Source of the DNA: Ascidia mentula | Lineage: Eukaryota > Chordata > Ascidiacea > Phlebobranchia > Ascidiidae | DNA length: 64,000 bases | Assembly: GCA_947561715.1 (NCBI GenBank) | Contig: OX387203.1 | Span: 2,790,001-2,854,000 of the forward strand | Direction of reading: 5' to 3' | In this document: in pieces, positions 34,579 to 46,624 of the stretch | Position numbering within the stretch: position 1 is the first letter of the stretch | Layout: each line of letters starts with the position of its first letter | Position numbers and translations under genes: made by a program | Notes under the pieces: model-generated | Told to the model about the DNA's origin: nothing | The model's input: the letters and a program-made list of their open reading frames with translations, nothing else | Databases searched by the model: none

Positions 34579-36805
34579 ATGAATATCTCGGAAACCAACA
34601 CGGGACTTGCTGCTTTTAACACGACGTTTGTGTGCGTTTACTTGTATTTTGCTTTTGTGTAAAGCACAGTTTTTCGACCTATAAGGCTATATCGGGTTGT
34701 AGGTGAGTCGTGTTGTCTTTCTATGGGAAAGTGCGGGAGCACGATAGAAGATGTGAATCTAAATAGTTCCATAGAAGTAATGGTGGCCTGTTTCGACCCA
34801 TGAGGTCTCATCAGTGCAGCTAACTCTTTTCCGATTAAGTTCTCAGCTAACTTAAATTGGCCACATACTTGAACTTGTTTTATGTAACATACCGTTTACA
34901 GTTCTAGCCCATAGAAAGGTTTCATACGAAATTAAGTAAGAGATGCAATGAAAAACAGGATTGTTTTGTGTTTCAGACCGTACCAAGTTCCATTCGATGA
35001 AGTCGGCATAATCGTGTCAGCGACAATTCTCATCGTTTTTCTGGTCATCGGTGTAGTTGCCAACGTCCTCACCATTGCAGTTATCCTCACATATACAACG
35101 CTCAAGTGAGAAGCCTAATGTTAAGTTTACAGCATCATCTCATTTAGCACTTAATATTACAGTACATAAAAAGAACACCACAAAACTTAATCACACTGAT
35201 GTTTCTTTGTGAGAGAGGTTGGTTTTGAATCGGGTATCAAAGAAATAATGAGTTGAAATTTATTGCAGTCAAAGCATCTTTATGAGGTTTATATTGTCTC
35301 TGTGTATTTCTGACTTGACTTCCGCATCAATAAGCTGGGTATTTCTCTACCGCCGCACGTGGGGATTTGACGTTTGGAAACTTCCCTCGTTCTTTTGCAA
35401 GGTTTGTAAAAGTAACAGCTTCGTTGCAAGGGCGTTCCTTATGGATTATCTTTTACTGTTTAGCTCTATTGGGCTGCTGATCTGATGACGTCATACGTAA
35501 CGGCGCTGCATATACTCTCCTTTGCCATCTTGCGGTGGGTTTCCATCAAGTTTCCAGTTTACTTTCACAAAATCAAGATAAAATACGGAAATGTAAGTGG
35601 TGTAATTCAGAACGAAACGGGACTATTATTAGTGTTGTTATTACTACATATATCCCTATATGCTGTATGTTGTATGTGATGTTTCAAACCAAATTGGAAA
35701 AACTCCCTTAATTTCGTTTTTTTTTTCAAACAATAACCGCACTGTACTGTTTAGATATGGATATCAATAATATGGGCGGTTTGCTTCCTGTGTGGTTTTG
35801 TACCGTTTTCGGTGATATTCGGAGCTAGAGTCAGAAATCGTCAAAGCAACGATCCAGATGCTGCGTGGCCCGCATGTACTGTGCTCCCAGAACGGTAAGT
35901 TAATGTTTTACGTTAATACGAGGGTCAGTAGGTGTCTTTCAACATGCAAATGCCCGAACGCGTTGTTTTATCAAAGTAATATTTCCAAATAATAAATGTT
36001 GTTTCCTTTGTTTGAAAATGAGAGCAATAATTAGTTTGTTTTTAGTACATGTTTGTAACTTCGCCGAAGTAAACCATTTTGGTGCAGATTGGATGACTAC
36101 GTCACGTACCAGCTAGCGGCATACCCGATATTTTTGTTGCTGCCGGCAGTGGGCGTCATGGTGTTTTGCGGTCTCACAATTCTCGTGGTCAGAGAGAAAT
36201 ACAATCCAGAGGTGGCACAGCAATCCAACATGCAAGCGAAACGAATGCGAAAGGAGAAACAGGCTGTTTTTCAGCTTATTCTCATTATCATATCGTTTCT
36301 CTTCGGTTACATACCCTTCATAGGCAAGTATTATTATATTTGCGATTACAAATTACGAAGGCTGGCAGCAGCGGACAAACAGAATGGACAGAAACCTGTA
36401 TTTATTGCAGCAACAAACCCAAAAAATCCAAGATTTTATGAAACAAAACGAGATGCATAACCCTTATACCAAGCTTTATTAACCCAAAGAGTAACACAAA
36501 TGTTACTTTATACAGCATACGAGTACTGGGCTGTGCATACAACCTCAAGCACTATGGAGCACAAACACAAGGATTACTGGTTCGGAATGGTCGAGTACTT
36601 CTGCCTGCGCTTTTCCGAGTGCCTCAATCCCTTCTTCTACAATCTGGGTTCAAGTAAAATGAGGAACCACACCTACACCTTTATCCGCAAGAAACTATGC
36701 CCGTGTATAAGTTGGAAACGAAGAAATATTATCGACATGGGAAGGACCCGGATTTCGGCTAGCAGCGACGGACTTAAGACTTCTGGCACAAATTTGGGAG
36801 TGTGA
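34579..36805 (+). CDS. Rhodopsin-like GPCR A (7 exons, 367 aa)
   Basis: Exons 34579-34625, 34977-35105, 35269-35401, 35464-35592, 35755-35894, 36088-36323 and 36516-36805 total 1104 nt. It is a plasma-membrane seven-helix receptor; the ligand is unknown. The short N-terminus has NIS and NTT glycosylation sites. TM1 has VVANVLT, TM2 has SLCISDL with the conserved Asp, and Cys102 before TM3 pairs by family rule with Cys187 in WPAC. The E/DRY site at the end of TM3 is LRW (126-128), so the acidic residue is missing. TM6 has FGYIP where CWxP is usual. TM7 has NPFFY (309-313), a normal NPxxY. The TM6 entry is basic (KRMRKEKQ). The tail ends TSGTNLGV. Intron 3 is only 62 bp, and intron 6 needs a GC donor (ATAG|GCAAGT) to keep frame. 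About 95% identical to GPCR C. Confidence 0.9.
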
Positions 36806-37487
36806 AGCTCATGCAAAATTCAGTTGGTGTTGGTTGCTTAAAAAATTTGACCCAAAGTGGAATGATAAAACTTACTTTCTTTGCATTGCAGCAAATTTAC
36901 GCAACTCAAATAACTTTCAGCACTTTTTCAAATTATTAAAATACAGAAGAAATAAGACCGTTATGTATGTTGCATATACCTTAAATAACACACGCATGAT
37001 GAACGGGGGCACCCCAAGCATTAGCACACAGATGAACAGTTTCACTTGCTACATTCCCTGTTTATCGTTTGTATCCTTACGTTTTATTACACTTTATGTA
37101 AAACTGACACCGCTATTGAGATGTCGTTTGACTATTAGATTCTTGCGTTCTCTGTGACCGTCTTCCCAAAGCTCACTTGTGCATTTACGACAATCGACCT
37201 GCACTTCATTTAAATATAATCGCATTTATTACCACCTTTAAAAAATGCATGTAGCTATATCAATCCACAACATGGGCAAGAAGAAACAAACTGTACCTCT
37301 GTGTTTCAGGACCATGTCAGCAACCATTTCATAGCACAGAAACACGTTGAGTGTTTATAAGTTAATACCAAGCATTAGTTCAATAGGTATTTTATTGTTA
37401 AAGAATTAAAGATCTGAATTTGTTACACATGTAATGCTGTATATTACAGATGTTAAACTGTAACACTGTTCCGTAATTGACAAAGTT
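36806..37487. other. Spacer between GPCR A and pseudogene B
   Basis: No gene is seen. The sequence aligns along most of its length to 43528-44235, the spacer between GPCR C and D, which places it inside the duplicated two-gene block. Confidence 0.6.
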
Positions 37488-38540
37488 ATGTCTTTAGCAA
37501 TGGAAACTTTTGTTCCTTATCTTTTAAATGTCGCCACGTCTCCAAGGTAATTTGTTTGTTTTTTCAATGTTTAAAAACACAGTTTTTTCACGTAAACAGA
37601 AAAAGAGAATATGTTGTAATGATGTACAAGAGACAACACCATAGCACTGACAGCGTCCGTATGTCATATGATTAATTGCTATGCAAGAAAAATTGATTTG
37701 CAGGGTGTTCCAGCTACCCTTTAACAATGCGGAGTTGATTATGTCTGCTTCTATACTTCCTTCCTTTATGGTGATCGGAGTCCTTGCCAACATAGCTGTT
37801 ATAGCGACCTACAAAACTTTCAAGTAAAGCCACGGCTATGCGAGGTTTTTCTGTATTCAGAGCTTGTTTTCGTGAATAAAGCATTTTCATTACAAAAACT
37901 GACAATTAAAAAATGGGAGTTAATCAAAATAAACGCTACCCTCATTAACCTGAGGAATATGGTTTTGGAACGCCTGGTCGCAATTTAGATAATTTTTGTA
38001 TTCTCGTCATATGGTGCTTGAAATATAATCTGCAAGGGGGCGATAAAGGGTCAATTTTAACATTTTTCTTTTAGTCAAAACGTGTTCATGAGGTTCATCA
38101 TTTCACTGTGCGTCTCTGATCTCATCTCTGTGTTGATCAGCTGGCTGTATCTCTACCGCCGCACGTGGGGATTTGAAGTTTGGGGAATACCCTTTTTCTT
38201 TTGCGAGATAACGGTCGAAGGCTAAATGTTTGTAGGTGACGCATGCTTTTTACAAACAACCGGCAAATATATGAAAACAAATCTTCCATGCGGGTACGCC
38301 ATAATGTTGCCAGCAGCTAATTCGTGTATTTGCCTTCTAGTTTTACTGGGCAACTGAACTCCTGACGTCATGGAAAGTACTCAAATCGTATTATTTTTCC
38401 TCGAAACGTTACATTATGTTACGCATTGGAATTTTACAGAAAAACTCTAAATAACAAGAGTCAGCTGGAGTTGTTTTTGCAGATTTGGATAGGGGTTATA
38501 TGGGTCGTAAGTTTTGGGATATGTGCCCTTTATCTTGTTC
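37488..38540 (+). pseudogene. GPCR B, truncated and disabled copy related to GPCR D
   Basis: Exon remnants are 37488-37546 (start at 37488 or 37500), 37704-37823, 38075-38207, 38341-38371 and 38483-38540. It matches GPCR D exon by exon but is broken at least four ways. Exon 2 lacks 9 nt in TM1 (in frame). The exon 3 donor is AT where D has GT (GAG|ATAACG). Exon 4 is cut after LLTS, with about 115 bp deleted so that it runs straight into intron 4. Exon 5 stops inside TM4, where P450-derived DNA begins at about 38533. Exons 6 and 7 are absent. A receptor cannot be made. Confidence 0.88.
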
Positions 38541-39395
38541 CTGCAACATTCAAAGAACATGCATGTCGCTTTTATTTGCAGTACTTAAAATTTACATCAG
38601 TTTTCAAAAAAATCACTCGGTAATAAAGCAACACATTTATTCCTTCAAGTTATGTGATTCATAGCCTACTATAATTTTAAAGCATGCCCCTTTCCCTCAT
38701 TCTAGGTAATCCCAAACCTCTTGGGTGTTCACATGGACCCTGCAACATGGCCAGATCCCGAAGTGTTCAACCCTCATAGGCATATCGACGGGGACGGAAG
38801 GTTCGTTCCTTCCTCAAAGATTATTCATTTTTCCGTCGGAGTCCGGTTTTGCCTCGGAGAGAGTTTAGCGAGGAACGAATTTTACATATTCCTTGTACGA
38901 CTTCTGCAGAGTTTTTCCATTAGACCAACAACCATCCACCTAATATTGATGAATGCCTTCTGTCAGCCAGTGTGAGCATTAAAGAGTGCGAGGTTGTGTT
39001 AACTTATGCAGGAGTTCTGCATGACTGTTGTCAGAGCATGGCTTGTTGCTTGATTTTGCGCGGTAAAGTCAAAATTAAACCTTTATCAGAGTACTAAATA
39101 TTAGCGCCCATATGCACAGAACGACTCGCAAAATTTCTTGGGTCAATTATAGTTTAGGGTCTTTCTTAAAACATTGAAAGTAATTTTCCATTGTGTGTAA
39201 TACACACAGAAGGGATATTTTGACATATTTATTTCCGATACAAGCATGCATTTACGGGTCATCACCTTATTGTCAAAACACGACTGCGGTTTCGCTTTAT
39301 GACTATAAGATATTCCAAGCTTTTTTCGATTGTGTATCAAGTAGTAAAAGGAAGCGGTTTATTTTGGATATATCTACACCATATGCATTTATTTC
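38533..39395 (+). pseudogene. Transposed 3' end of the P450 gene
   Basis: This segment is a copy of 9634-10481: the end of intron 8, the last exon and about 370 bp of 3' flank. The exon copy (38706-38998) keeps the heme loop as FSVGVRFCLG and the meander FNPHRH. A 4-bp deletion after SFSI shifts the frame, which ends in a premature stop at about 38975. The left junction lies in a short TTTATCTTG overlap with GPCR B exon 5. There are no introns in the copy to judge RNA origin, but retained intron and 3' flanking DNA argue for a DNA-level duplication. Confidence 0.92.
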
Positions 39396-41030
39396 TGTTT
39401 ATCTTGGAATTGTCAAAACACGACCACGGCGTTGACCAATCACAATGTTTTGATTATGCCAGTCATTACTAAGAGCACGATTGCGGCACGAACGTGGTTG
39501 GTGCAAGTGAGTAAACCCGCTTGCCCGTCTGCATGGTGAAAAAAACTACTTACTACGACAAAATTAGTCTGTTTTTCCCTGCGTTCGACGCCTACGTTCA
39601 AAGGTTAAAGATTGAAATAGCATCATTGGTTGTGAGAATTGGCACAAATAATTGCCCGGCGCGCGACGTCTCAAATTTTGGTGACGTGTTATGGAACGTT
39701 TTTACGCTTTTCTCAAATCTTTAAAATGCTTCTATTATTTTACTTTTGGCAACGTGAATTTCTTCCTGGATAATTCATGACCTACGCTTGTTTGATGCAT
39801 GCGGCTGGACAAAGCGAAATAGGGTAATTTGTAAAAAATTCCCAAATATATAAAAATCAGCACTTCTTGCTTTTTGTATCTTGTTTACACCACGTACTTC
39901 TAATCGTGAATATTTTTGCTTTCCGCTGATATAAATTCAAAATCCACCAATGAGATCAGGCGGGTTTACTTTTATTTTTGGTAAAATTTCGTACTCGGTG
40001 TCAAATACAACAGTGTTTTTGATTATATATTGGGCTTTGCTTTGTGGTTGTAAACGTTCATTTCAATTTGCATTGTGATTTGCGGAATTATAACATTGTT
40101 TTGTTCCAGCTAACTGAATACACGCGCTTAAATACCCTTATAGCTGTGTGCAAGTGTTTCACGATGCTGTCGAAAATCAATTCAAAATATGTGGTTGTGT
40201 AAGTTGTGGCAACTTCTACAAAAACCACCCATGTATACGTCACATATGCGTACCACCGACATAACGCAAAAGGTCACTCAGGTTTGCATTCCTTATACTT
40301 CCTATACCCCACTCCCCGGTCTTAAAACTCACGAAGCACGTGTGCCAACTCGGGTTTAATAATGCACATTTGTTCATCGATGAGTAAGCACAGGGAAACG
40401 AGCACCCCAACTCACCCGCGTCACGGAAGCTTCCTTTAAAAGTCGAGGAAATTCCCATCAATCTTCAAACGCTTAACGTTGTCTAAAAGTGGCGTATGAC
40501 CTGCTTCGGGTCCGCAAGATGTTTACGCTGCTGTTTTCTTGTTTATAGTTTAGTCAAGGTGTTTGTTAGGGTAACAGGGGTTGTTTAGCATCATAACGAT
40601 GTCAAGCCAGGTAACATTTACCAGGATAAAGATTATGTGATCAATGTTGCCTAATACTCTAAGCTGCAAATGCTTTGTGTTTTTCATGTAAAATTTCTAC
40701 ATCATCAAGGTAACGTCCATAAAAAATGTTATAGTTCACAACGCCCCGGCATGCGTCCAGCTATGCATTGTATAAAGCACTTTGAACGAAAAACATTTTA
40801 AATGTGCTTGAATCCAGTTTGCGGTTTCCGCCAATAATTTAAGTCTTTCTGGTTCAATAAAACTCTGCGTTGAAGCAAAGGCAAGACTTAGCATCTGTAT
40901 TTTAATCAGGATTTTAAAGCGCCTATACATGATAGCGGTACGTCCACCCGCAGAATTTTTTCCATCAAGTTTCCTACGTCAAACCCTGCGCAATATTTAG
41001 GTACGTGCTACAAGGCAGCGTGCATCGTGA
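39396..41030. other. Intergenic DNA
   Basis: No gene is recognised. From about 40680 onward it resembles the DNA upstream of GPCR A (TAACGTCCA-AAAAAAT, TACGTCCACCC), marking the left part of the second duplicated block. Confidence 0.5.
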
Positions 41031-41038
41031 TGACGTCA
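41031..41038 (+). promoter_or_regulatory. CRE palindrome upstream of GPCR C
   Basis: TGACGTCA in the same context as at 34459, about 136 bp before the GPCR C start codon. Conservation between the two copies could reflect recent duplication as well as function. Confidence 0.45.
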
Positions 41039-41173
41039 TCTGTTGATGTGATCATCAAAATCCGCTGTTGTGTAACGATGAAGTGTTAAGTGAATACTGT
41101 TTTTGGAATAGGTAATTTTTAACCTCCATTGATACAAATAACGCATAGATTTCATTGATCTGTTGCCGCTGAT

Positions 41174-43527
41174 ATGAATATCTCGGAAACCACCACGGGA
41201 GTTGCTGCTTTTAACACCACGTTTGTGTACGTTTACTTGTATTTTGCTTTTGTGTCAAGCACTTTTTTCTAGTTCATAATTAATATCGTTATAAGGCTTA
41301 ATCGAGTTATAGGTGAGTTGTGTTGTTTTTCTAATGAGAAGTATGTGCGGGTGATCAAAGATGTGAATCTTAATAGTTCCGTAGAAGTAATTAAGGCCTG
41401 TTTCGACCCATGATGTCTCATCAGTGCAGCTAATTCTTTTCCGGCTGAGCTCTTGTCAACCTATATCTACACCGTTGAGAACTGACTGTTCTAGACTAAC
41501 TTAAACGGTTTAAGATTGGCCAGAAACTTGAACTTGTTTTATGTAACATACCGTTTACAGTTCTAGCCTATAGAAAGGTTTCATACGAAATTAAGTAAGC
41601 GATGCAATTAAAAATGGAATTGTGTTGTGTTTCAGACCGTACCAAGTTCCATTCGATGAAGTCGGCATAATCGTGTCAGCGACAATTCTCATCGTTTTTC
41701 TGGTCATCGGTGTAGTTGCCAATGCCCTCACCATTGCAGTTATCCTCACATATACAACGCTCAAGTGAGAAAACCAGCAATATGTGTTCATTTGTTGCAT
41801 ATATTGAATCTAATTTAACACTTTTATTCACAACATATGAAAAAAATAACACAAAATTTAAAGTAATTACAGTGATGACTGTGTGAGGGAGGTTGGCATT
41901 TGATCGGGTATATTCGAACAAAAATAGCAATAAAGTGCAATATTTATACATTAAGGACCAAGAGATTTCTCGCAAAGACATAATGAGGTTAAATTTGTTG
42001 CAGTCAAAGCGTCTTTATGAGGTTTATATTGTCTTTGTGTATTTCTGACTTGACTTCCGCATCAATAAGCTGGCTGTTTCTCTATCGCCGCACGTGGGGA
42101 TTTGACGTTTGGGAAATTCCCCCGTTCTTTTGCAAGGTTTGTAAAAGTAACATCTCGGTTGAAAGGGCGTTCCGTATGGATTATCTTTTACTGTTTAGCT
42201 CTATTGGGCTGCTGATCTGATGACGTCATACGTAACGGCGCTGCATATACTCTCCTTTGCCATCTTGCGGTGGGTTTCCATCAAGTTTCCAGTTTACTTT
42301 CACAAAATCAAGATAAAATACGGGAATGTAAGTGGTGTGATTCAGAACGAAATGGGACTATTATCAGTGTTGTTATTAGTATATATATCCCAAAATTCTG
42401 TATGTTGCATGTAATGTTTCAAACCAAATTAGAAAAACTCCCTTACTTTTTTTTTTTTTTTTTCAAATAATTTAAATTATAACCGCACTTTACTGTTTAG
42501 ATATGGATATCAATAATATGGGCGATTTGCTTCCTGTGTGGCTTTATACCGTTTTCGGTGATATTCGGAGCTAGAGTAAGAAACCGTCAAAGCAACGATC
42601 CAGATGCTGCATGGCCCGCATGTACTGTGCTTCCAGAACGGTAAGTTAAATTTTAAAAACGCGTTTTTTTGTCGAAGTAATATTTCCAAATAATAAATGT
42701 TGTATCCTGTGTTTAAAAATTAGAGCAATAATTAGTTTGTTTTTAGTACATGTTTATAACTTTGTCGAAGTAAACTATTTTGGTGCAGATTGGATGACTA
42801 CGTCACGTACCAGCTAGCGGCATACCCGATATTTTTGTTGCTGCCGGCAGTGGGCGTCATGGTGTTTTGTGGTCTCACCATTCTCGTGGTCAGAGAGAAA
42901 TACAACCCAGAGGTGGCACAGCAATCCAACATGCAAGCGAAACGAATGCGAAAGGAGAAACAGGCTGTTTTTCAGCTTATTCTCATTATCATATCGTTTC
43001 TCATCGGTTACATACCCTTCATAGGCAAGTATTAATATATTTGCGATTACAAATTAGCGAGGCTGACAACAGGGGACAATAATAATGGACACAAACCTAA
43101 ATTTTTTTCAGCAAGAGACCCAAAAATTTGAAGGTTTTACGAAACAAAATGGAATAAACGTTATCTTGGACTGCATAACACTTATTCTAAGCTTTATTAA
43201 CCGTCCTAAACGGTAAGACAAATGTTACTTTATACAGCATACGAGTACTGGGCTGTGCATACAACCTCAAGCACTATGCAGCACAGACGCAGAGATTACT
43301 GGTTCGGAATGGTCGAGTACTTTTGCTTGCGCTTTTCCGAGTGCCTCAACCCCTTCTTCTACAATCTGGGTTCAAGCAAAATGAGGAACCACACCTACAC
43401 CTTTATCCGTAAGAAACTGTGCCCGTGTATAAGTTGGAAACGAAGAAAAATTATCGACATGCGAAAGACCCGGATTTCGGCTAGCAGCGACGGACTTAAG
43501 ACTTCTGGCACAAATTTGGGAGTGTGA
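41174..43527 (+). CDS. Rhodopsin-like GPCR C (7 exons, 367 aa)
   Basis: Exons 41174-41220, 41636-41764, 42004-42136, 42199-42327, 42501-42640, 42789-43024 and 43238-43527 total 1104 nt. It has the same length and phases as GPCR A and differs by few residues, such as VANALT in TM1, WEIPPFFC in the first extracellular loop and FLIGYIP in TM6. It keeps LRW in place of DRY, the WPAC cysteine, NPFFY and the tail TSGTNLGV. Intron 3 is 62 bp, and intron 6 again uses a GC donor (ATAG|GCAAGT). A and C are the first members of two copies of one block. It is intact by sequence. The ligand cannot be inferred. Confidence 0.9.
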
Positions 43528-44235
43528 AGCTCATGCAAAATTCAGTTGGTGTTGGTTGCTTAAAAAATTTGACCCAAAGTGGAATGATAAACTTACTTTC
43601 TTTGCCTTGCAACAAATTTACGAAACTCAAATAACTTTTCGCACGTTTGCACTTTATTGAAATACGGAAAAAATAAAACCGTAATGTGTGTTGCATATAC
43701 CTTAAATAACACACGCATGATGAACGGGGGTACCCCAAGTATTAGCACATAGATTATCAGTTTCACTTGCTACATTCACTGTTTATCGTTTGTATCCTTA
43801 CGTTTTATTACACTTTATGTAAAACTGACATCGCTATTGAGACGTCGTTTGACTATTAGATTTCTTGCGTTCTCTGTGACGGTCTTCCTTATGCTCGCAT
43901 TGTGCATTTACGGCAATCGACCTGCACTTCATTTAAATACAGTCGCTTTTATTAACACCTCCAAAAAATGCATGTAGCTATATCCATCTATTGCAGGGCA
44001 GCTACTGGGTAGCATTACGCTTAAGAGCAAGCAGAAACAGACTGTACGTCTGTGTTTCAGGACCATGTCAGCATCCATTTCAAAGCACAGAAACACGTTC
44101 AGTGTTATTAAGTTGAAACCAAGCATTAGTTCGAAATCTTTTTTGTTGTTGTACAGAAATAGAGATCTGAATGTGTTTTACCCGTATTGTTGTCGCAGAT
44201 GTTAAATGCTGTTCACTAAATTAGTGTCTTTAGCA
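43528..44235. other. Spacer between GPCR C and D
   Basis: Aligns with 36806-37487. No gene is seen. It holds the GPCR D promoter by position. Confidence 0.55.
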
Positions 44236-46624
44236 ATGGAAACTTCTGTTCCTTCTCTTTTAAATGCCACGTCTCCAAGGTAATTTGTTTGTTTTTTCAA
44301 TGTTTAAAAACACCGATTTTTTAAAGAAAAAGAAAAAGAAAATATGTTGTAATGATGTACAATACAATGGCACTTACAGTGTCCGCAAGTCCGAATATAA
44401 ATTGCTATGCAAGAACAATTGTATTGCAGGGTGTTCCAGCTACCCTTTAACAATGCGGAGTTGATTATGTCCGCTTCTATTCTTCTTTCCTTTATGGTAA
44501 TCGGAGTCCTTGCCAACACACTTACAATAGCTGTCATAGCGAGCTACAAAACTCTCAAGTAAGATTACGGGTACGTGGGGGTATTCCGTATTGCGGCTTT
44601 ATTCTCGAGATTAAACCATGTTCATTGCAAGAAACTGACCTTTGAAAATGGGAATTAATCAAAATAAACGCCAGTCTAATTTCCCTGAAGAACATGGTTT
44701 TGGAATGTCTGGTCGCAATTTAGATAATTTTCGTACTCCCGCCATGTGGTCGCTTTTAGATTACAATTTGCAAGGGGGCGGTAAAGAGTCGATTTTAACA
44801 TTTTTCTTTCAGTCAAAACGTGTTCATGAGGTTCATTATGTCACTATGCGTCTCTGATCTCATCTCTGCGTTGATCAGTTGGTTGTATCTCTACCGCCGC
44901 ACGTGGGGATTTGAAGTTTGGGGAATACCCTTTTTCTTTTGCGAGGTAACGGTCGAACGCTAAATGTCTGTGGGTAACGCATGCTTTTTTACAAACAATC
45001 GGCAATTATATGAAAACAAATCTTCCATGCGGGTACGCCATAATGTTGCCAGCAGCTAATTCGTGTATTTGCCTTCTAGTTTTACTGGGCAACTGATCTT
45101 CTGACGTCATACGTCACAGCCCTGCATATATTCTCCTTTGCTGTGTTGCGATACATCTCCATCAGGTGGCCTTTCTTCTACCAGCGAATTACTATTGCTC
45201 ACGGAAATGTAAGTTTTTCCAATTAATAGTTCATTTATAGAAAGTATACTAAAATCGTATCAGTTTCCACAAAACATTATATAATGAAAAATAGATAAAA
45301 AGAATTTGCTGGCGTTGTTTTTGCAGATTTGGATAGGGGTTATATGGGTCATATGTTTTGGGTGCGGATTCGTGCCCTTTATACTTTTCTTTGGAGCCAA
45401 AGTAAGAAACAGATTCAGTCAGGAAGTGGACGCTTCGTGGCCTGCTTGCTCCGTGCTGGTGGAAAGGCAAGTGCCAGTAAATGATAGAATGTGATGCAAT
45501 TAATACACAGTGAATTTGGCAAAGTTCGGAAACGCACATTGAAGAACAACACATTGTGCGTAAAGTTTTGTATATTAAGTGTAAGATTTGCTAGAACACT
45601 TTCTGGCATTGTCTACGATAACATAGCGTACTTAAGCTAAATTTTTGATTCCGACCTTTTCCATGGCAGATTACTGTTAAGTGTGAATTATGTTTTAGGC
45701 ATAGCCAGTACATGTTCTACCAAAACTTTGCCTACCCAATATTTTTGCTTGCCCCGGCAATTGGCGTTTTCGGGTTTTGCCTTCTCATCATCCTGGTGGT
45801 AAAGCAGAAGTCGAACGATGAAACAGTCTCGATAAGAGAAAAAAGAAACGACAGGCGCCTACGCAAGGAGAAGCAGGCTGTCGTGCAACTGTTGTTCATC
45901 ATAGCTTCCTTCGTCGTGGGCTACATTCCCTTTGTGGGTAAGTTGTGAAGGAACACAGACTTTTTCTGAAAAGTTATGACTCTTATCTCGTTACGGCCCT
46001 TCTCTGCATAAACACAGGTTACCATACTTGAATGGACAAATTACTCGGCTTTTAGTTAAAAACTTGTTTTGCGATTTAAAGGCCAAGAAACGCCCACACA
46101 GTATTTTTTTGCTTTTTCTGATAGTTAAATGTGTGTTTTTTTTAGTTCGTCTATAATCTTAGCAGATAGGATAAATTTAAGTATGTCGGGATGCACTTAC
46201 TTGCCAGAATATTACGTTTTGTGTTAAATTCTTAATAAAGGTTTGGTCCTATATTGAGTAATTTCAAATACTGCCCGTTTACATGCCTAACATATCCATC
46301 CATGGCAGTTTGCTCATATATCATATCATGAAAAATGCAGTGTACGAATTCTGGAGTCTCCGCTCCACCGGCAAAACCGTACAACACTGGAAAACTGACT
46401 ACTGGTTCGGGATGACGGAGTACTTCCTCCTCCGATTCTCCGAGTGTCTTAATCCACTCTTCTACAACCTCGGATCGAGCAAAATGAGGAGCCACACTTA
46501 TTCGTTTGTTAAGAAGAAACTCTTGCCTTGCGTGAGGTGGAAAACGAAGCTTGTGAAAAGCGCGACGAGACGCCAAGGAAGCAGCGACGGTTTAAGAACT
46601 TCTGGAACAGACTTAGGTGTCTGA
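44236..46624 (+). CDS. Rhodopsin-like GPCR D (7 exons, 365 aa)
   Basis: Exons 44236-44279, 44430-44558, 44813-44945, 45080-45208, 45327-45466, 45699-45937 and 46341-46624 total 1098 nt. The N-terminus METSVPSLLNATSP has one glycosylation site. TM1 has VLANTLTI, TM2 SLCVSDL, and the DRY site is LRY followed by ISIRWP. WPAC supplies the loop cysteine, TM6 has VVGYIP and TM7 NPLFY. The tail ends TSGTDLGV. Intron 5 has a GC donor (GAAAG|GCAAGT): the nearby GT would put a stop at the start of exon 6, so the GC site is needed. It is the intact counterpart of pseudogene B. Confidence 0.9.

Noticed and set aside
35487-35494. TGACGTCA site in GPCR exon 4 as a second CRE
   Set aside because: It lies in codons for the conserved residues MTS of TM3 and is explained by coding constraint.
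38721-38975. A second P450 gene
   Set aside because: Only the last exon and flank are present, with a 4-bp frameshift and no upstream P450 exons; it is a transposed fragment.
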